Source: Ailanthus altissimus (Eukaryota > Streptophyta > Magnoliopsida > Sapindales > Simaroubaceae). Taken from it: a stretch of DNA of 64,000 nt. Within the stretch, counting starts at the first letter, position 1. Each line of letters begins with the position of its first letter. A program made the position numbers and the translations under genes. The notes under the pieces were generated by a model. It was given only the letters and a program-made list of their open reading frames with translations, was not told the origin of the DNA and did no database searches. The DNA lies in contig OX327699.1 of NCBI GenBank assembly GCA_946807835.1, positions 17,844,014-17,908,013 on the forward strand, written 5' to 3'. This document shows, in pieces, positions 24,929 to 36,875 of the stretch.

Positions 24929-25741
24929 TCCTTAAGGTAACACTTATTTTTAATAATATCTATGAATTTGAAAAATTAATAATAGTGCCCAACTGTTAAA
25001 AAATCTTCTGTCAAAGTTAATAAATTTTATGTCAAAATTTGTGAAAAGACAAAATTACCAATAATAATAAAGTTAACTTGACAATCATACCATTTTACAT
25101 GATAAATTTGTTTTTCAAAATTTTTAAATATTAATATTAATAATGTTTAATAATATATATCACCACAAAATTAACCCCTCAATGATATCAACCAACATCA
25201 ACTCCTTCAATAATATCAATAACAACAATATTAATCCAACAACAAAACAGGAAAATTTAAATCTTCAGTTTTCAGGAAAAAAAAATTCAAATTTAGAAAA
25301 AAATGAAAAAAAGGAAATTTAAAAAAAAAGGGAAAAAACGAAATCAGTAGCCATTTCTTGGCCAATCGTTGCCGCTGCTGTAACAGCCATTTTTTTTACT
25401 ACTGCAACCAAGAAAAATTTAAGGGTTATTGTAGAACTTTAGGGTTTTCACAAAGAAGAAAAAAAGTTTTTAGATTTTTAAAATTAGTTATTTAGATATG
25501 AGATAAGGGTTCTTGGATATGGGATAAGGATATTTAGACAATGATAAGTTTGTTTTGACATGAAATAAAGGGTTTTTAAGTCACGATTACAGAATGAAAT
25601 TAGACACTAAATTAAAATAACTTTAGTATCATTTTTTCATTAATTTTGACAAAATATTTTTTAATAATTGAGCATTGTTGTCAATTTTTTAAACTCGTGG
25701 ACATTACTAAAATTAAGCCTTGCTTTGAGGGTGTTCAAAAT
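24929..25741. mobile_element. Non-autonomous TIR transposon (about 0.8 kb)
   Basis: 24929-25024 aligns with the reverse complement of about 25637-25741 at roughly three quarters identity by eye. Shared words include GTTAAAAAATCTTCTGTCAAAG against ATTAAAAAATATTTTGTCAAAA. The interior carries poly-A/G stretches and no coding frame. TIRs near 100 bp with an uncoded interior fit a MULE-type MITE, but the superfamily is not proven. No clean target duplication was read. Confidence 0.6.
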
Positions 25742-26325
25742 AATATTTTAAATTTTGTTGTAATTTTAAATTAGAATGAAGTTTTAAATTAAGCAATTAT
25801 TATCTTAAAAGAAAATTAGTTACTTAAAAAAAAACTTTATAATTAATTACACAATTATTCTTTAAAATAGTCACAATATGTAACTACATAGTCCATAAAG
25901 GCAATATATATATATATATATATATAAGCTATTAGTTCTAATACGTGTTATTTAAAAAAAAATATATACAAAATTTTTTTAAGCTAATAGTTCTAATACG
26001 CGTTACTTAGAAAAATAATACAATTCTTTATTTAATATCTAAAATTTCGTACTGTATATTTGATTTGTTGAAATATCAAAAATTAAGAATTATGTACTAC
26101 AAGTTTGAATATAAAAAAAGAACAAATTGTTTGCAAAGAAAATAGTTTGGAGTTTGTTAATATGAAAAATGATAAGTTAAATCCTTGTTAATACAGTTTG
26201 AACAAAAAAAAAAAAAATTAAAATTCCCATTGATATACGGGAGTTTAAGTATCATGAGAAAGAAATTGAGACACCAATCATGTTGAGTTTATGAGTAATG
26301 AGTTCAAATGTGTTAATTTTTAAAA

Positions 26326-27100
26326 GAAAATATTGTTTTAATCTTTAGTTTTATAGATATATATTAATTTAATTTTTTTATTTTTTAATATATATTATGT
26401 TAGTCTTTATTATTAAAAAAATTCTATTAAATAATTTTTTTTATTACTTTTACTGTAATATCTTTAATGTAATAAATGATAGATGTTAGTTTTATATGAA
26501 AAGTGAGAAGTATTTTCAAATAAAAAAAATATAAAATGTCATAATAAAGACAAAAAAAATCTACCATCAATCTCTAAGTAAAAAATTAAATAAAATATTT
26601 TTTTACTCTCTTATCATTAATTAAACCCATCATCAATCTCCTCCCAAAATATATTATAATTTTTTTGTACTCTCTCTTTTATTATATTAAAAATAAAAAA
26701 ATCTACCAAATAATATATTTTACTCTCTTTTATTATATTATAAATTTTATATTAAAAAATAAAAAATATTCTCTCAAATAATATATTTTACCATATCTTT
26801 TATCATATTATAGGAAAAAAATAGTCCTAAAAAAACTCACCCTTTCCCTAAGATCCAAAACCAGTCACCCCACCATCTTTCTCCAAAACTCAAAACCACT
26901 CATCTTCTTCTCCAACATCTCAGCATCTCTCCTTTTCTTAACAAGAAACATAAATACAAAATCAAATAAGATTAATATTAATAAAATTTAGAATCACTTT
27001 CAATTTAAAATTTAACTAATTCTAAAACCCCACCACGGTCACACTCAATTGTATCTTCTCCGCTATAGCCACGGCAAAATTTTCACACAAAAAACAAATA

Positions 27101-27131
<31 letters not shown>

Positions 27132-27540
27132 AATCAATCTTCTTCTTCAATCTCAACAAAAGTATTTTATTTTTCTAAAACCAACCCCACAACTTTTAGT
27201 TCGTATTCTACTTAATAAACGCAAGAGTAGCATTATATATCATATCTTTAAAGCTTTAAGATAAATAATTACTTATAATCCAATACAATAAAGAAAGAGA
27301 TGAGAAAGAGAAGAAGAAAGAAGAGAGAAAAATATATTTATATATATTCTTTAAAATTTTATTTTGTTTTAAATTAATATTTTGGCAATTTTAACGATAA
27401 AGATTAAAAGTACTCTTTTGTCTTCAAATATTAATAATTTAATAGAATTTTTCTAACGACATAAACAAATATGATATATATTAAAAAATAAAAAATTTAA
27501 TTAATATATCAATAAAATAAGACATTAAAATGATATTTTC
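26326..27540. mobile_element. Non-autonomous TIR transposon (about 1.2 kb) with pyrimidine-rich interior
   Basis: The TIR is about 110 bp. 26326-26435 starts GAAAATATTGTTTTAATC, and the reverse complement of 27430-27540 starts GAAAATATCATTTTAATG; both reach AAAAATTCTATTAAAT. The interior includes degenerate tandem units of about 65 bp at 26660-26815 (AATAATATATTTTAC...TTTTATTATATTA). A C-rich block at 26830-26950 is unlike the rest and could be captured host sequence. No protein is encoded; the frame at 27049-27264 is low-complexity. Confidence 0.6.
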
Positions 27541-29091
27541 TGAGAGTGGCAATTACAGAGAGAATAAAATTTCAAAAACCCAAAATCAGTCCACCTGCAA
27601 CAAGCTAACTTAACTTACACATTTCTTAAGCTATTTTATGGTTAATGATCGCATGAAGCACATTCTCCAAAACACTATGGAATTGGAATTCAGTTGTCTC
27701 ATTTTTTAGTTTTAAGAGGTGAACAGTAGGTTAGATATAACCCTCAATAAAAGAACTGAGATGGCATTAGCGGTTATGATGTTATGGGCAAGCTAATGCA
27801 AGAAACGAGTTTTATTTAGTGGGGAAAAAAAATTACTCAATGCATGTTATGAAATTATAGGGGGGAAATCATGGCTGCTTCGGTGAAATCAACAAGATAC
27901 ATAGAGGATGTAGAATTTGCAGATTGAGATAATGACATCTAGAGTGCAAATAGTTATAGAAATTAGGTTAAGTCTGGTGTTGATTTAATCAAGCTCTCAG
28001 AATATGGTGAACCTTGTTTTGGCAAACTAAGCTCAAGAATGGTAATCTTCTGGGTGATTACTGATATTCAAGATATGTAATGAAACAACTCTTTTTCTTC
28101 ATAGACTTTGTAATGAAACAAATCAAAAGTTGGTGAAATTGATTCTTTAGTTGGATGAAATTCTAACAACTCTGTTAAAATTCGGTTGGTTACTGAATTA
28201 TTTTTTCTTAGAAAAATTGCCATTATATATAATGTATCTTTTACACAGACATTCGCAAGTTTTAAAAAATTACACTGAATTTTAGTTAAAAAAAATACTC
28301 ACTCGTTAAAAAGATGTGAATGTCACACTTAATACTTATTTTGTATGCGTGTGTAAAATAATTTATAAAGTACATTAAAGTCTATTTGGGTTTCAAAGTA
28401 AATTTTTTAAATGTAGAATTTTTATGTATAGAGCTTTTGATTTTAAAAAAAATGATAATTAACTAATTGTCAATTAAGAAAACTCTTTTAATCTAATAGA
28501 TGGTTTGGTGATGTAATTTAAAAAGAGCTTTTCTGCAATTAAGTTGCTAAAAATAACATAAATTACATGAATAAATAAAAATTTAATACTAACATACAGG
28601 TTTCTTTGAAGAAAATATGTCAAATAACATATTTAACTCAAAGTCACATAATATAAAACTGATAGTATAAAGTTCATGTACAATATTACAAATACATAGC
28701 AAACAACTCAAATAATTTAGTATCTTTAATAAGAAATTGAACCAAAGAAAAAAAGTTAGCACTAATAGATAAGTTTTGGATCAGAGTATATTCTATATTG
28801 TAGAGATGATAACCTTAACTATTATATTAAATATAGTTGAATAAGATTTTATTTTTATTGATGGTACATTATATAAAAAAAAAAATTATATTCTCAAAAG
28901 CCAAATTTTTTAACTTTTGTCGATAGAAGTAAAATAATTTTTTTAGTTTTTAACAACTTTTTTTCAAATGCATCCAAACACTGTCAAAAAAAATTTTTAA
29001 AAAAAATTTGATATTAAAAATATATTTTTATTAATAGAAAAACCTAATAAAATAGAAATGAAATTTAAATAAGAGTTTAGACTATAGAAGA
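27541..29091. other. Intergenic; possible hAT-style MITE at 28380-28985
   Basis: No gene is seen. The right part (reverse complement of 28900-28985, GTGTTTGGATGCATTTG...) resembles the common plant hAT-MITE end GTGTTTGG.... The left part near 28383 (TCTATTTGGGTTTCAAAG) is a weak inverted counterpart. The element is tentative. Confidence 0.35.
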
Positions 29092-29796
29092 TAGGGATGG
29101 CAATGGGCAGGACAATGGCGGGGAGGCATTTTTCTTATTTCATTGTATTTTTTATTTGAAGTTTCATTTATCATAAAAATCAATGGGGCAAGGATGGAGA
29201 ATTCTCATATGAGAATGCTTTTTTCATTCTCGTTTCATTTTCTTGTTTTTTATTTATAATATTAAATATTAATTTTATTTATAAATTTTAACAATATAAA
29301 ATTTTAATCTATATTATGACTATAAAAAAAGTATCACATTAACAAACAAGAATAACATAACAATATCTTTTAATAATGTGAATAGTAATTAGTAAACACA
29401 ATTTTAAATAAATAAAAATAAAACAAAAAAAGAAAATAATAATAATCTAAATAATGTTCTAGTATTTGGCATTATTGTTTTTCTTATTAACTACTTCATC
29501 TTCTCATTAAATTCAATAGTCGACCAACTTAAAAATAAAGATATTTTTATGTTTACAATAAAAAAGTATATTTTAAAGATTTTTTTATATATTTTTATTT
29601 TTATTAATAAAAAATATTATTAAAATATATCGTAATTAAAAAACAAAAAATTATATTTAATATATTCATAAAATATAAAAATTTAATCTCATCCTATTAA
29701 TTTTAAAAAATAATATTTTTTATACTTCACTTTATTTTCATAAAAATTACATTCCCCTCACTTCATTTAAGTCGAGCCCGCAAGTCCCCATCCCTA
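29092..29796. mobile_element. hAT-like non-autonomous element (about 0.7 kb)
   Basis: The left end is TAGGGATGGCAATGGGC (29092) and the right end in reverse complement is TAGGGATGGGGACTTGC (29796). They share a 10-bp terminus, TAGGGATGG[C/G], typical of plant hAT relatives. The interior is AT-rich and non-coding. Flanks do not show a clean 8-bp duplication. Confidence 0.6.
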
Positions 29797-30306
29797 CATA
29801 ACACTTTGCCGATCCATAAATGATACTTCAAGCCGAGCCGGGGAACAACCCACTTATTATGGGCCTTCAAGACAATGAAGAGAATTTCGTATGTTGCCCC
29901 GTGCCCGGCAATCACTCAAAACACACAGGTCAACCAAGAGCATTTTGTAAACCCTTTGTGTATTTTAGAAAGAGTCCTTTGCTTTCATTTTGTTGTTTAT
30001 AATTTCATGTCTTCTCAACCTTAAAAAGTAAAATTTCCTTCGTTTATAACATACAACCCATTCAGTGGAGTCATTCATTTTGAAGCGACAAAGCAGAAGA
30101 TATTATGGCGGCGAACTTGAATTCGCAACCTAATTATGTAGCGTTGTATTTTCTAAATGTCACATACCACGTGTTGCTCTATTAGCTATTACTTTGCCAC
30201 TAATATATACAAAATATGTGAAGATTACAAACCACATATAAATTTTGAGTTAACTTATAGACTTCCATCTTAATCAAGATCTTGACTCTGCTTTTTGAAC
30301 GAATAC

Positions 30307-30600
30307 ATGGTAGAAAAATCCCCAACAACTAATATCAGTTCGAAAACTGACCGCACTAAAATCCAAGATCAACAACCACCATCTTCCTCACCTAAATCTA
30401 TCTTATCTTGTAATTCAGTGCATTTTTATAGTAACCATGATTATGAGTTTGACAATAGGAACAAACGCTTCAAACTCAATCCTATGAAACGGAATTGTAA
30501 TGCAAAAGAATTCGAGAGGAGAATTGAATCTCTACAAAGCACATGCTTATTCCCTCACTTTAAAAAAGAGATCATTATACAAAAGGTGTATGGGGAATAA
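30307..30600 (+). CDS. Hypothetical small protein or relic exon
   Basis: The frame runs from ATG 30307 to TAA 30600, 97 codons. The product is polar: a Ser/Pro/Thr-rich N-terminal half, then a basic, aromatic C-terminal half with a FERRIESLQ stretch that could be a short helix. Base composition is more balanced than the flanks, which is why it is listed. No signal peptide, membrane segment, domain or known family is visible, and splice sites around it were not found. It may be a gene fragment left by rearrangement or a chance open frame. Confidence 0.25.
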   Translation: MVEKSPTTNISSKTDRTKIQDQQPPSSSPKSILSCNSVHFYSNHDYEFDNRNKRFKLNPMKRNCNAKEFERRIESLQSTCLFPHFKKEIIIQKVYGE

Positions 30601-32118
30601 ACATTTGCTAATAATATGCGATGGGACGCGGCCTGCCGTAGCGTGAAATGAGCCTAATCAAATTTGTATGGCCATCTTTAGCTCTTTTATTTCAATTTTT
30701 ATTTCTTTGCTTTTTCAAGAAATAAAAAATAAATAAAATAACAGGATAAGAGAATTACCCCCACGAAGAAAATGGCTGTCAAATCCTCACTAAAGGGAAG
30801 CCAAGTTGCTATTTTGCGTTCATGATTCAGGCGTTGAAGAAAAGCATAAACCAGCCAATAAGCGATTGACAAATCAGACAAGGGGCATTTCCTATCTGCC
30901 AAATCGACTCCAAGCACTTTTTTAAGAAGTGGGCATCTGTAGCTTTGCTTTGCACTTCCATTTCTTCTATCCATCAGAGAATCCCATTAATGATTCATGG
31001 GCTCATCAGGCCCTTTGAGCCTTACTATTGGGCCCATTTTACACGTATCCAGATTTTTATCACAATTGGTGATACGTGCCACGTGGGACCTTCTTTGTTT
31101 TTTGGTGAAAGAGGGATGGAATCGATCTTCGACAAAAGCTACAGCTCTTTCGAAGTGCTAAGATTATGAATACAAATTTCTACATTGTTATTAATCCATA
31201 TATATATATATATATAAATTTATTCGATACACATCTAATATTTTGCAAGCTGAAATCTTCTATTCAAGAAAACAAGAAGCCCATCACCCATCAGATAAAA
31301 CGTGTTAGTAGCACTGCAGCACCCTAAATCTCTAAGACGGCAATCCAAAATCTTGAGGGCAATGTGATATGCGAAATATATTAAAAGATGAATCAGAAAA
31401 TCTAATAAAAGTCGTGTGAAATGATTGTGTTTATGCTTCTTAGCAAGATAGGTTATCTTTATAAACAATTCTCTTATCAAACCACAAACACAATTTCTTA
31501 AAAACTAAGAAGAATTCAGATGGAAGCTTAAAAGAAATAATTGTATCCTTTAACAGGTCTCCTCGAGACAGATCACAAATCTCAGCAATCAGCAATGATT
31601 GTCATGTGTTGATAACAACAAATGCGTTATTTCTTTTTCTTTTTTTTTTTTTACTTAAAAAAAAAAGCATTATTGTATTCTTTTCTATACCTTTTATAAA
31701 CTCTTCATTATCACATAAACAAATAATTTCGAATATGGTCCCTCTCCTGTAGTGCAAATTCCCCAACATAAATTTATAAGTTTATTTATTATATATATAT
31801 ATATATTAACCCAAAAGCTTTATCTTCGTCCCCCTAGTAAAGGAATTTTCTAATGCTCTCAAGTCTCAGCCATTCTCGAGGAGCAAGAAAAACAAAAGAG
31901 GGAGAGAGAACAAAACTTAATATGAAATTCCATGCACGTGTTACCGATGTTGATAGTGGAAGGACTTTAACATTCCTTTAGGCCTAATAGGTCAACTCAA
32001 CAATGCGCTAAAACAATCTTATTTTCTTTTAGTTGCTAAGCAAATTTGGATAGGGTGATTGCAATCAAGTTGACATAAAACCACTGTATAGAAAGTAGAG
32101 AACAGACGGGATATATAT
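30601..32118. other. Intergenic, no gene seen
   Basis: The stretch contains TA microsatellites at 31199-31217 and 31789-31806. Short frames at 30699-30974 (-) and 31235-31480 (-) have no recognisable content. The flank 32111-32118 (ATATATAT) is the probable target duplication of the following MULE. Confidence 0.5.
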
Positions 32119-35100
32119 GGAAAATTTTTATAAATAATTATCATAATTTTTTTTTTAAACCAATTTTAAATTAATTATTTTTTATTAGTTAAAATTATTA
32201 TTTATGGACACTTTTACCTTAATATTAAAAATATAAATTTTCTCTTCTTTCTTTCTACCGAACTAAGAATCATATTGATGGTCGAATATTTTTGAAGTTG
32301 TTATTATAAAAATCGAGTGTTATTGAATATATTTATCACCTCAAATCAAAGAAATAGCCAAATCTTGTAATTTTTTCTAAACTTTTTTAAAAAATTTAAT
32401 TTTAGTTAAAAATTAGATAAACCTTACATTTAAAGTTAAAAATAGATGTTATTGATGAATTAAATATAAAAAATGAGTTAGAATTGTGTAACAGACATTG
32501 AAATCCGACCAAAAATAAAATTTTTAGTGTGTTTGACAAAAATCAGACGGCGATCAGTGCAGCTGCCGTCAATTTAGACATTCGGGCTCGAGATGGCCCC
32601 AGGATGTGCACAACAATTTTTATTTTTTAATAATTTTTATTTTTGAGTAATTATTTTGATTTATTTTTAAATAATTTTAATAATTGTCATTTTTTTTCAG
32701 GTTCTATAGAGTATGATGCAATTGTTATTTGTTTGGAGGAAAATGGGAGAGTTCTAGTGATGGGGAAGAAAGTTATGTTAATTATAGTAATTTTGAAATT
32801 TCGGTTCCGAAAGATATTAATTTTGATGATTTTTTAAATGCAGTATATTATACCTTGAGAGTAGACAATGTGAACTGTAAAGTGACTTTGAAAATCAAAA
32901 TTGATGCAACGAGGTATAAGTTAAAAACTATTGAGATTAAAAACGACAGTGATGTTCGATTTTTTTGAGCGCCAATAGAAGATCGCATTGTCCTTTATGT
33001 GTAACAGTGAATCATAGAGTTCCCGTTTATGAAGATGATGTACAGTCCCTCAATCAAAATCCACCATGGATTCATACTTATTTTATGTCAGCTGGCGGTA
33101 GCAACCAAGTGAGTCATACATCTCCATCAATTCAAGCAGTGGTTCCTTCAAACACAACAAATGAGTATCACAATGTTTCTCTTATACCGCTCAATGAAGA
33201 CCCAGCTTATACACATTACATTTGTGATGACACTGAAAATGTTAGGGATGTGGAAGAGGACTGTGATGATGTTAAAAATATTGATAATTTAGAAGAGGGT
33301 GATTTAGCAAAAGACAGACGTTGTTATGTTTCAGCAAGCTCCTTAAAAGTTGAAGCAAGAAAAATAGATTTTTGTGAAGTGGAAAACTCCTTTACGTTTA
33401 TGCCTCCAATACCACCATCAGACTTAGGCATATCGGATAAGATATCGAATAATGAAATTGGTGATGTGTTTGTAGGAAACTTGTTTGATAGCAAAGACGA
33501 ACTTCACCAGGCTATTAATATGCTAGCACTTAAAGGTAATTGGAGCTTTAAAGTGTCAAGGTCGACAAAAGACCATTTTGAGATAAAATATGACGATGAT
33601 AGATGCCAATGGTGATTACGTGCAGTGTCGACAGATGCAAGGAAATATTTCATTGTGCACAGAATTAATTCAAGTCACGTGTGCCAATTAGATCAATTGT
33701 GCGATAGTCATCGACAAGCAAAGTCTCGGATTATTGGCAAATTCATAAAAAATAAGTTTGCATCTGCAAGTCGACTTTATAGATCGAAGGAAATCCAAGC
33801 AGACATACGTGAAGAGTTTGGTGTGGACATAACTTACCCTACTGCTTGGCGGTCTAAAGAGTATGCATTGGTGTTGATACGTGGTACTCTCAAGGGTTCA
33901 TATAAATTACTTCCTGCATACTATCATATATTGAAACAACAGAACTCAGGTATAATCACGCATTTGGAGATTGACGATTGTAAGCACTTCAAATATTTCT
34001 TCATGGCTCTTGAACAATGTATTAAAGGGTTTTAGTCTTCCATCTGACCGGTTATTACAATTTATGGTACATTTTTAAAAAATGCATACTTAGGAACAAT
34101 GTTTATGACTGTTTGCAGGGATGGAAACAATCAAAATTTTCCACTTGCATGAGGTATTGCTGACTCTGAAAATGATGCTTCAGGAAGTGGTTTATAACAA
34201 AACTCCGAGAAGTCATTGGCGATCTTGAGAACCTTGTATTTATATCTTATCGACATACTAGTATCGAGAAGGACATTAGAAAGGTATTTCCTAATATATA
34301 TCATGGTGTATGCATCCATCACTTAAAGTGTAATTTGATAACACGACATAAGATACCTTCGGAGACAACAAAAGGAGGGGGATATTTGCTGCCAAGGCGT
34401 ATCGTGTAGCTGACTTTCAAAGGAAAATTAATAAAATGCGAGAAATGAAACTAGATTCAACGAGATACTTGAAGGAGGAGGTTGATTTTTCAAATTTGGC
34501 TCGATCAATAGGAGCATTTAGAAGATATGACATCATAACCACCAACATTACAGAATAAATTAACGTTGTTGTGAAGAAAGCACGTGGCATGATGATGACT
34601 GCCTTAATTGAGTGGATTTGAGAGTTAATGCAAAGATGGTTTGTTAAGAGACGTGGGGTTGCATAAAATATGTCAAACTTCTTGACCACTTGAGCCCATA
34701 ACAAGATTTAGAAGCACAATGATTATTCCGCTCGCATGACAGTGTATGCAATAAATCAATCTCGTTTTGTCGTTAAGGACAGAAAAAGAAATGAAATAGT
34801 AGACATCCTGGGAAAGTCATGTAGTTGTCGAAAGTTTGATCTGCAGCAACTACCATGTCCTCATGCATTTGCAATATGCAGGCAGGTTAGATTCCAGTAC
34901 CAGACTCTTTGTTCGCGATATTACACGACTGAGTCTTTGTTGTGTGCATACAGTGAACCGGTAAATCCGGTTGGTCATTCATTAGATTGGATTATTTCAG
35001 AGGAGTTGAGAGCTGCTGACATCCAGCCTCTTATAGTACGCTAGTAATTAGGAAGACGTCGGAAGAATCAAATTCTATCGCAAGGTGAGGCTCCGACGAA

Positions 35101-36020
35101 GAATGTATGCAACCGCTGTAAGCAGTATGAACATAATCGACAAACTTGTCGAAACCCAAATGCATTACATGACAGTTGATGTGTTCTTTATGAGTTATAT
35201 TTGTATTTTTAAGGTTATGTAGTTATGGGCCTTATTTAACTAGTTAATTTGTACTTTATTACGATTGTTTTTAATTGATATGTTTGTATGTTTCTTTTTT
35301 TCCATTGTCATTAATAATGCATACTTTGACTAATTATACATTTACAATGAAATGTATAAAATACATAAAAAAAAAATTTTAATATACAAACATTTAATTT
35401 TCTTTTACTATTTTTTTGCACATTTTCATAAGTCAATCGCCATTTTGGTCTTAAAAAATGACCTATACTCAGGACCAAAATGCCCGCGGTGCGCCCCCGA
35501 GATGTGCCCATATGACGCATCTCGGGCCCGAGATTGGCAATAGCTGTCGGCCGCCATCTGCATCGCTATATTACACCCAAAACTCTAATTTTTTTGTCTA
35601 TTTTCAACGTTTCTTACACCATTCTAACCTATTTTTCACATATAATTCAACAATTTCACATATTTCTAACTTTAAATATAAATTCTAATAAATTTCTAAC
35701 AATTTTCTAAAAGCATTTAAATTTTTTTTAAAAGTTCAACAAAACTTACCAAAAATTGCTCATTTCTTTTGTTTTAAGTGAAAAATATATTGTATAAACT
35801 TCAATCTATTCAATGATAACTTCAAAGTTTTTGATCTAACATAATTTGTGAAAGTTCAAATTTTTTTGGTGATTTTTGGTGGAGAGTATGAAAATAGGTT
35901 GAAATTTGATATTAGGGCAAATGTGTTAAAAAATAAAAAATTTGGTTAATAAAATATAATCAATTTAAATTTGATTAAAAAAATAATAAAAAAATATGAG
36001 GGTTATTTATAAATTTTTTC
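32119..36020 (+). mobile_element. Mutator-like element (MULE) copy 2, internally deleted
   Basis: The same element as 6911-16328. It starts GGAAAATTTTTATAAATAA at 32119 and ends with the inverted match at 36020. ATATATAT flanks both sides (32111-32118, 36021-36028), compatible with the 8-9-bp duplication of MULEs but weak because it is simple sequence. It has left and right TIRs (about 32119-32600 and 35484-36020) and a transposase relic. The Ulp1-like gene of copy 1 is absent: at about 35481 the sequence jumps from the equivalent of 12383 to the equivalent of about 15774. The empty target site of the solo LTR is intact at 35191-35210. Confidence 0.85.
32706..35179 (+). pseudogene. MULE transposase (MURA-like), decayed, copy 2
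   Basis: Homologous throughout to 7564-10056. The start codon is now ATA (32706-32708). A frameshift occurs near 32735, and stops occur near 32966, at 33613 (CGA to TGA), near 34033 (CAG to TAG), at 34150 and at 34556. A one-base loss near 34182 also breaks the frame. The MuDR DNA-binding block (33463-33615), the catalytic region, the SWIM finger (CSC...CPH, about 34819-34870) and the CX2CX4HX4C zinc knuckle near 35110-35150 remain visible. As in copy 1, the DGT Asp is Tyr (34063-34065) and the SDR Asp is Tyr (34248-34250). Many differences from copy 1 are C/T or G/A, as expected after methylation and deamination. Confidence 0.88.
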
Positions 36021-36875
36021 ATATATATATAAAGGAAAACCAACTAGGATTTACCCTGTTTTGCCAAACGGGTTCATGTGATATTCACATGCTTGATGCC
36101 TGATCATGTCGTTTTAAGCAGAAAAACAAAGATGCCTTGCCAATTTGATCCGAGTCTACTTGCTTTAATAGCCAGACCAAGAACCTAGGACTGATAGAGA
36201 CAATAGCAAGGTTGCAATCCACTTGTGTATATGGTTGAATACAAATGAATGAACGTAAAATAAAACAGGAGAATGTGCGGTTCATTACATCTACAAATAA
36301 ATGAATAAAGTGTGTAATATAATGTGCCTGCTTTTATTATGAAAATACTACCAAAACATCGTACAATCATTCAACTTGCTAAAATAAAATGAGTTATTAA
36401 TACAAGAGAAACATACCATGGGTATGGCTGCATAGTGGATGATGATGATCACCTTAACTTTGAACTGTGGCCATCCAGGAGAAAGGAGATTGATCAGAAC
36501 AAGAAAACAGAAGGTGATTAAGAATTTAGGATCAGATGCAGTTTTGTACAAATATATATTCAGTAGTTTAAAAGTAGTAGCAGTGATGATATTCTCTACA
36601 TTAGTTAGTGGGTATAAACGTAAAGCCTCTTTATGATAAGATGTGTACACCTTGCTTTCTATCTCACTCAGGTCTACTGCACGAACATTGCTTTTTTACA
36701 ATTTTGATCATCAAGGTCTTGTTACTGCTGCTCTAAATAATCCCCTCGATCAAACCCATTTGTATACCTTCTTCCTTGCAACAACCACCTTAACTACCTC
36801 TCTTTCTCTCTCTCTCTCTCTCTATCTCTAAACTTTCTCTCAGTTAGCTCAATCCTTCTGTTTCCCCTCTCTAAA
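36021..36875 (+). promoter_or_regulatory. Upstream region of the CEPR1-like gene, with CT repeat in probable 5' leader
   Basis: A pyrimidine microsatellite (CT repeats) lies at about 36798-36830, 45-80 bp before the ATG. Such tracts are common in plant core promoters and 5' leaders. No convincing TATA box was identified. Short minus frames at 36085-36650 have no recognisable content. The MULE ends only 855 bp upstream of the start codon, so its TIR lies within the likely promoter. Confidence 0.5.
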
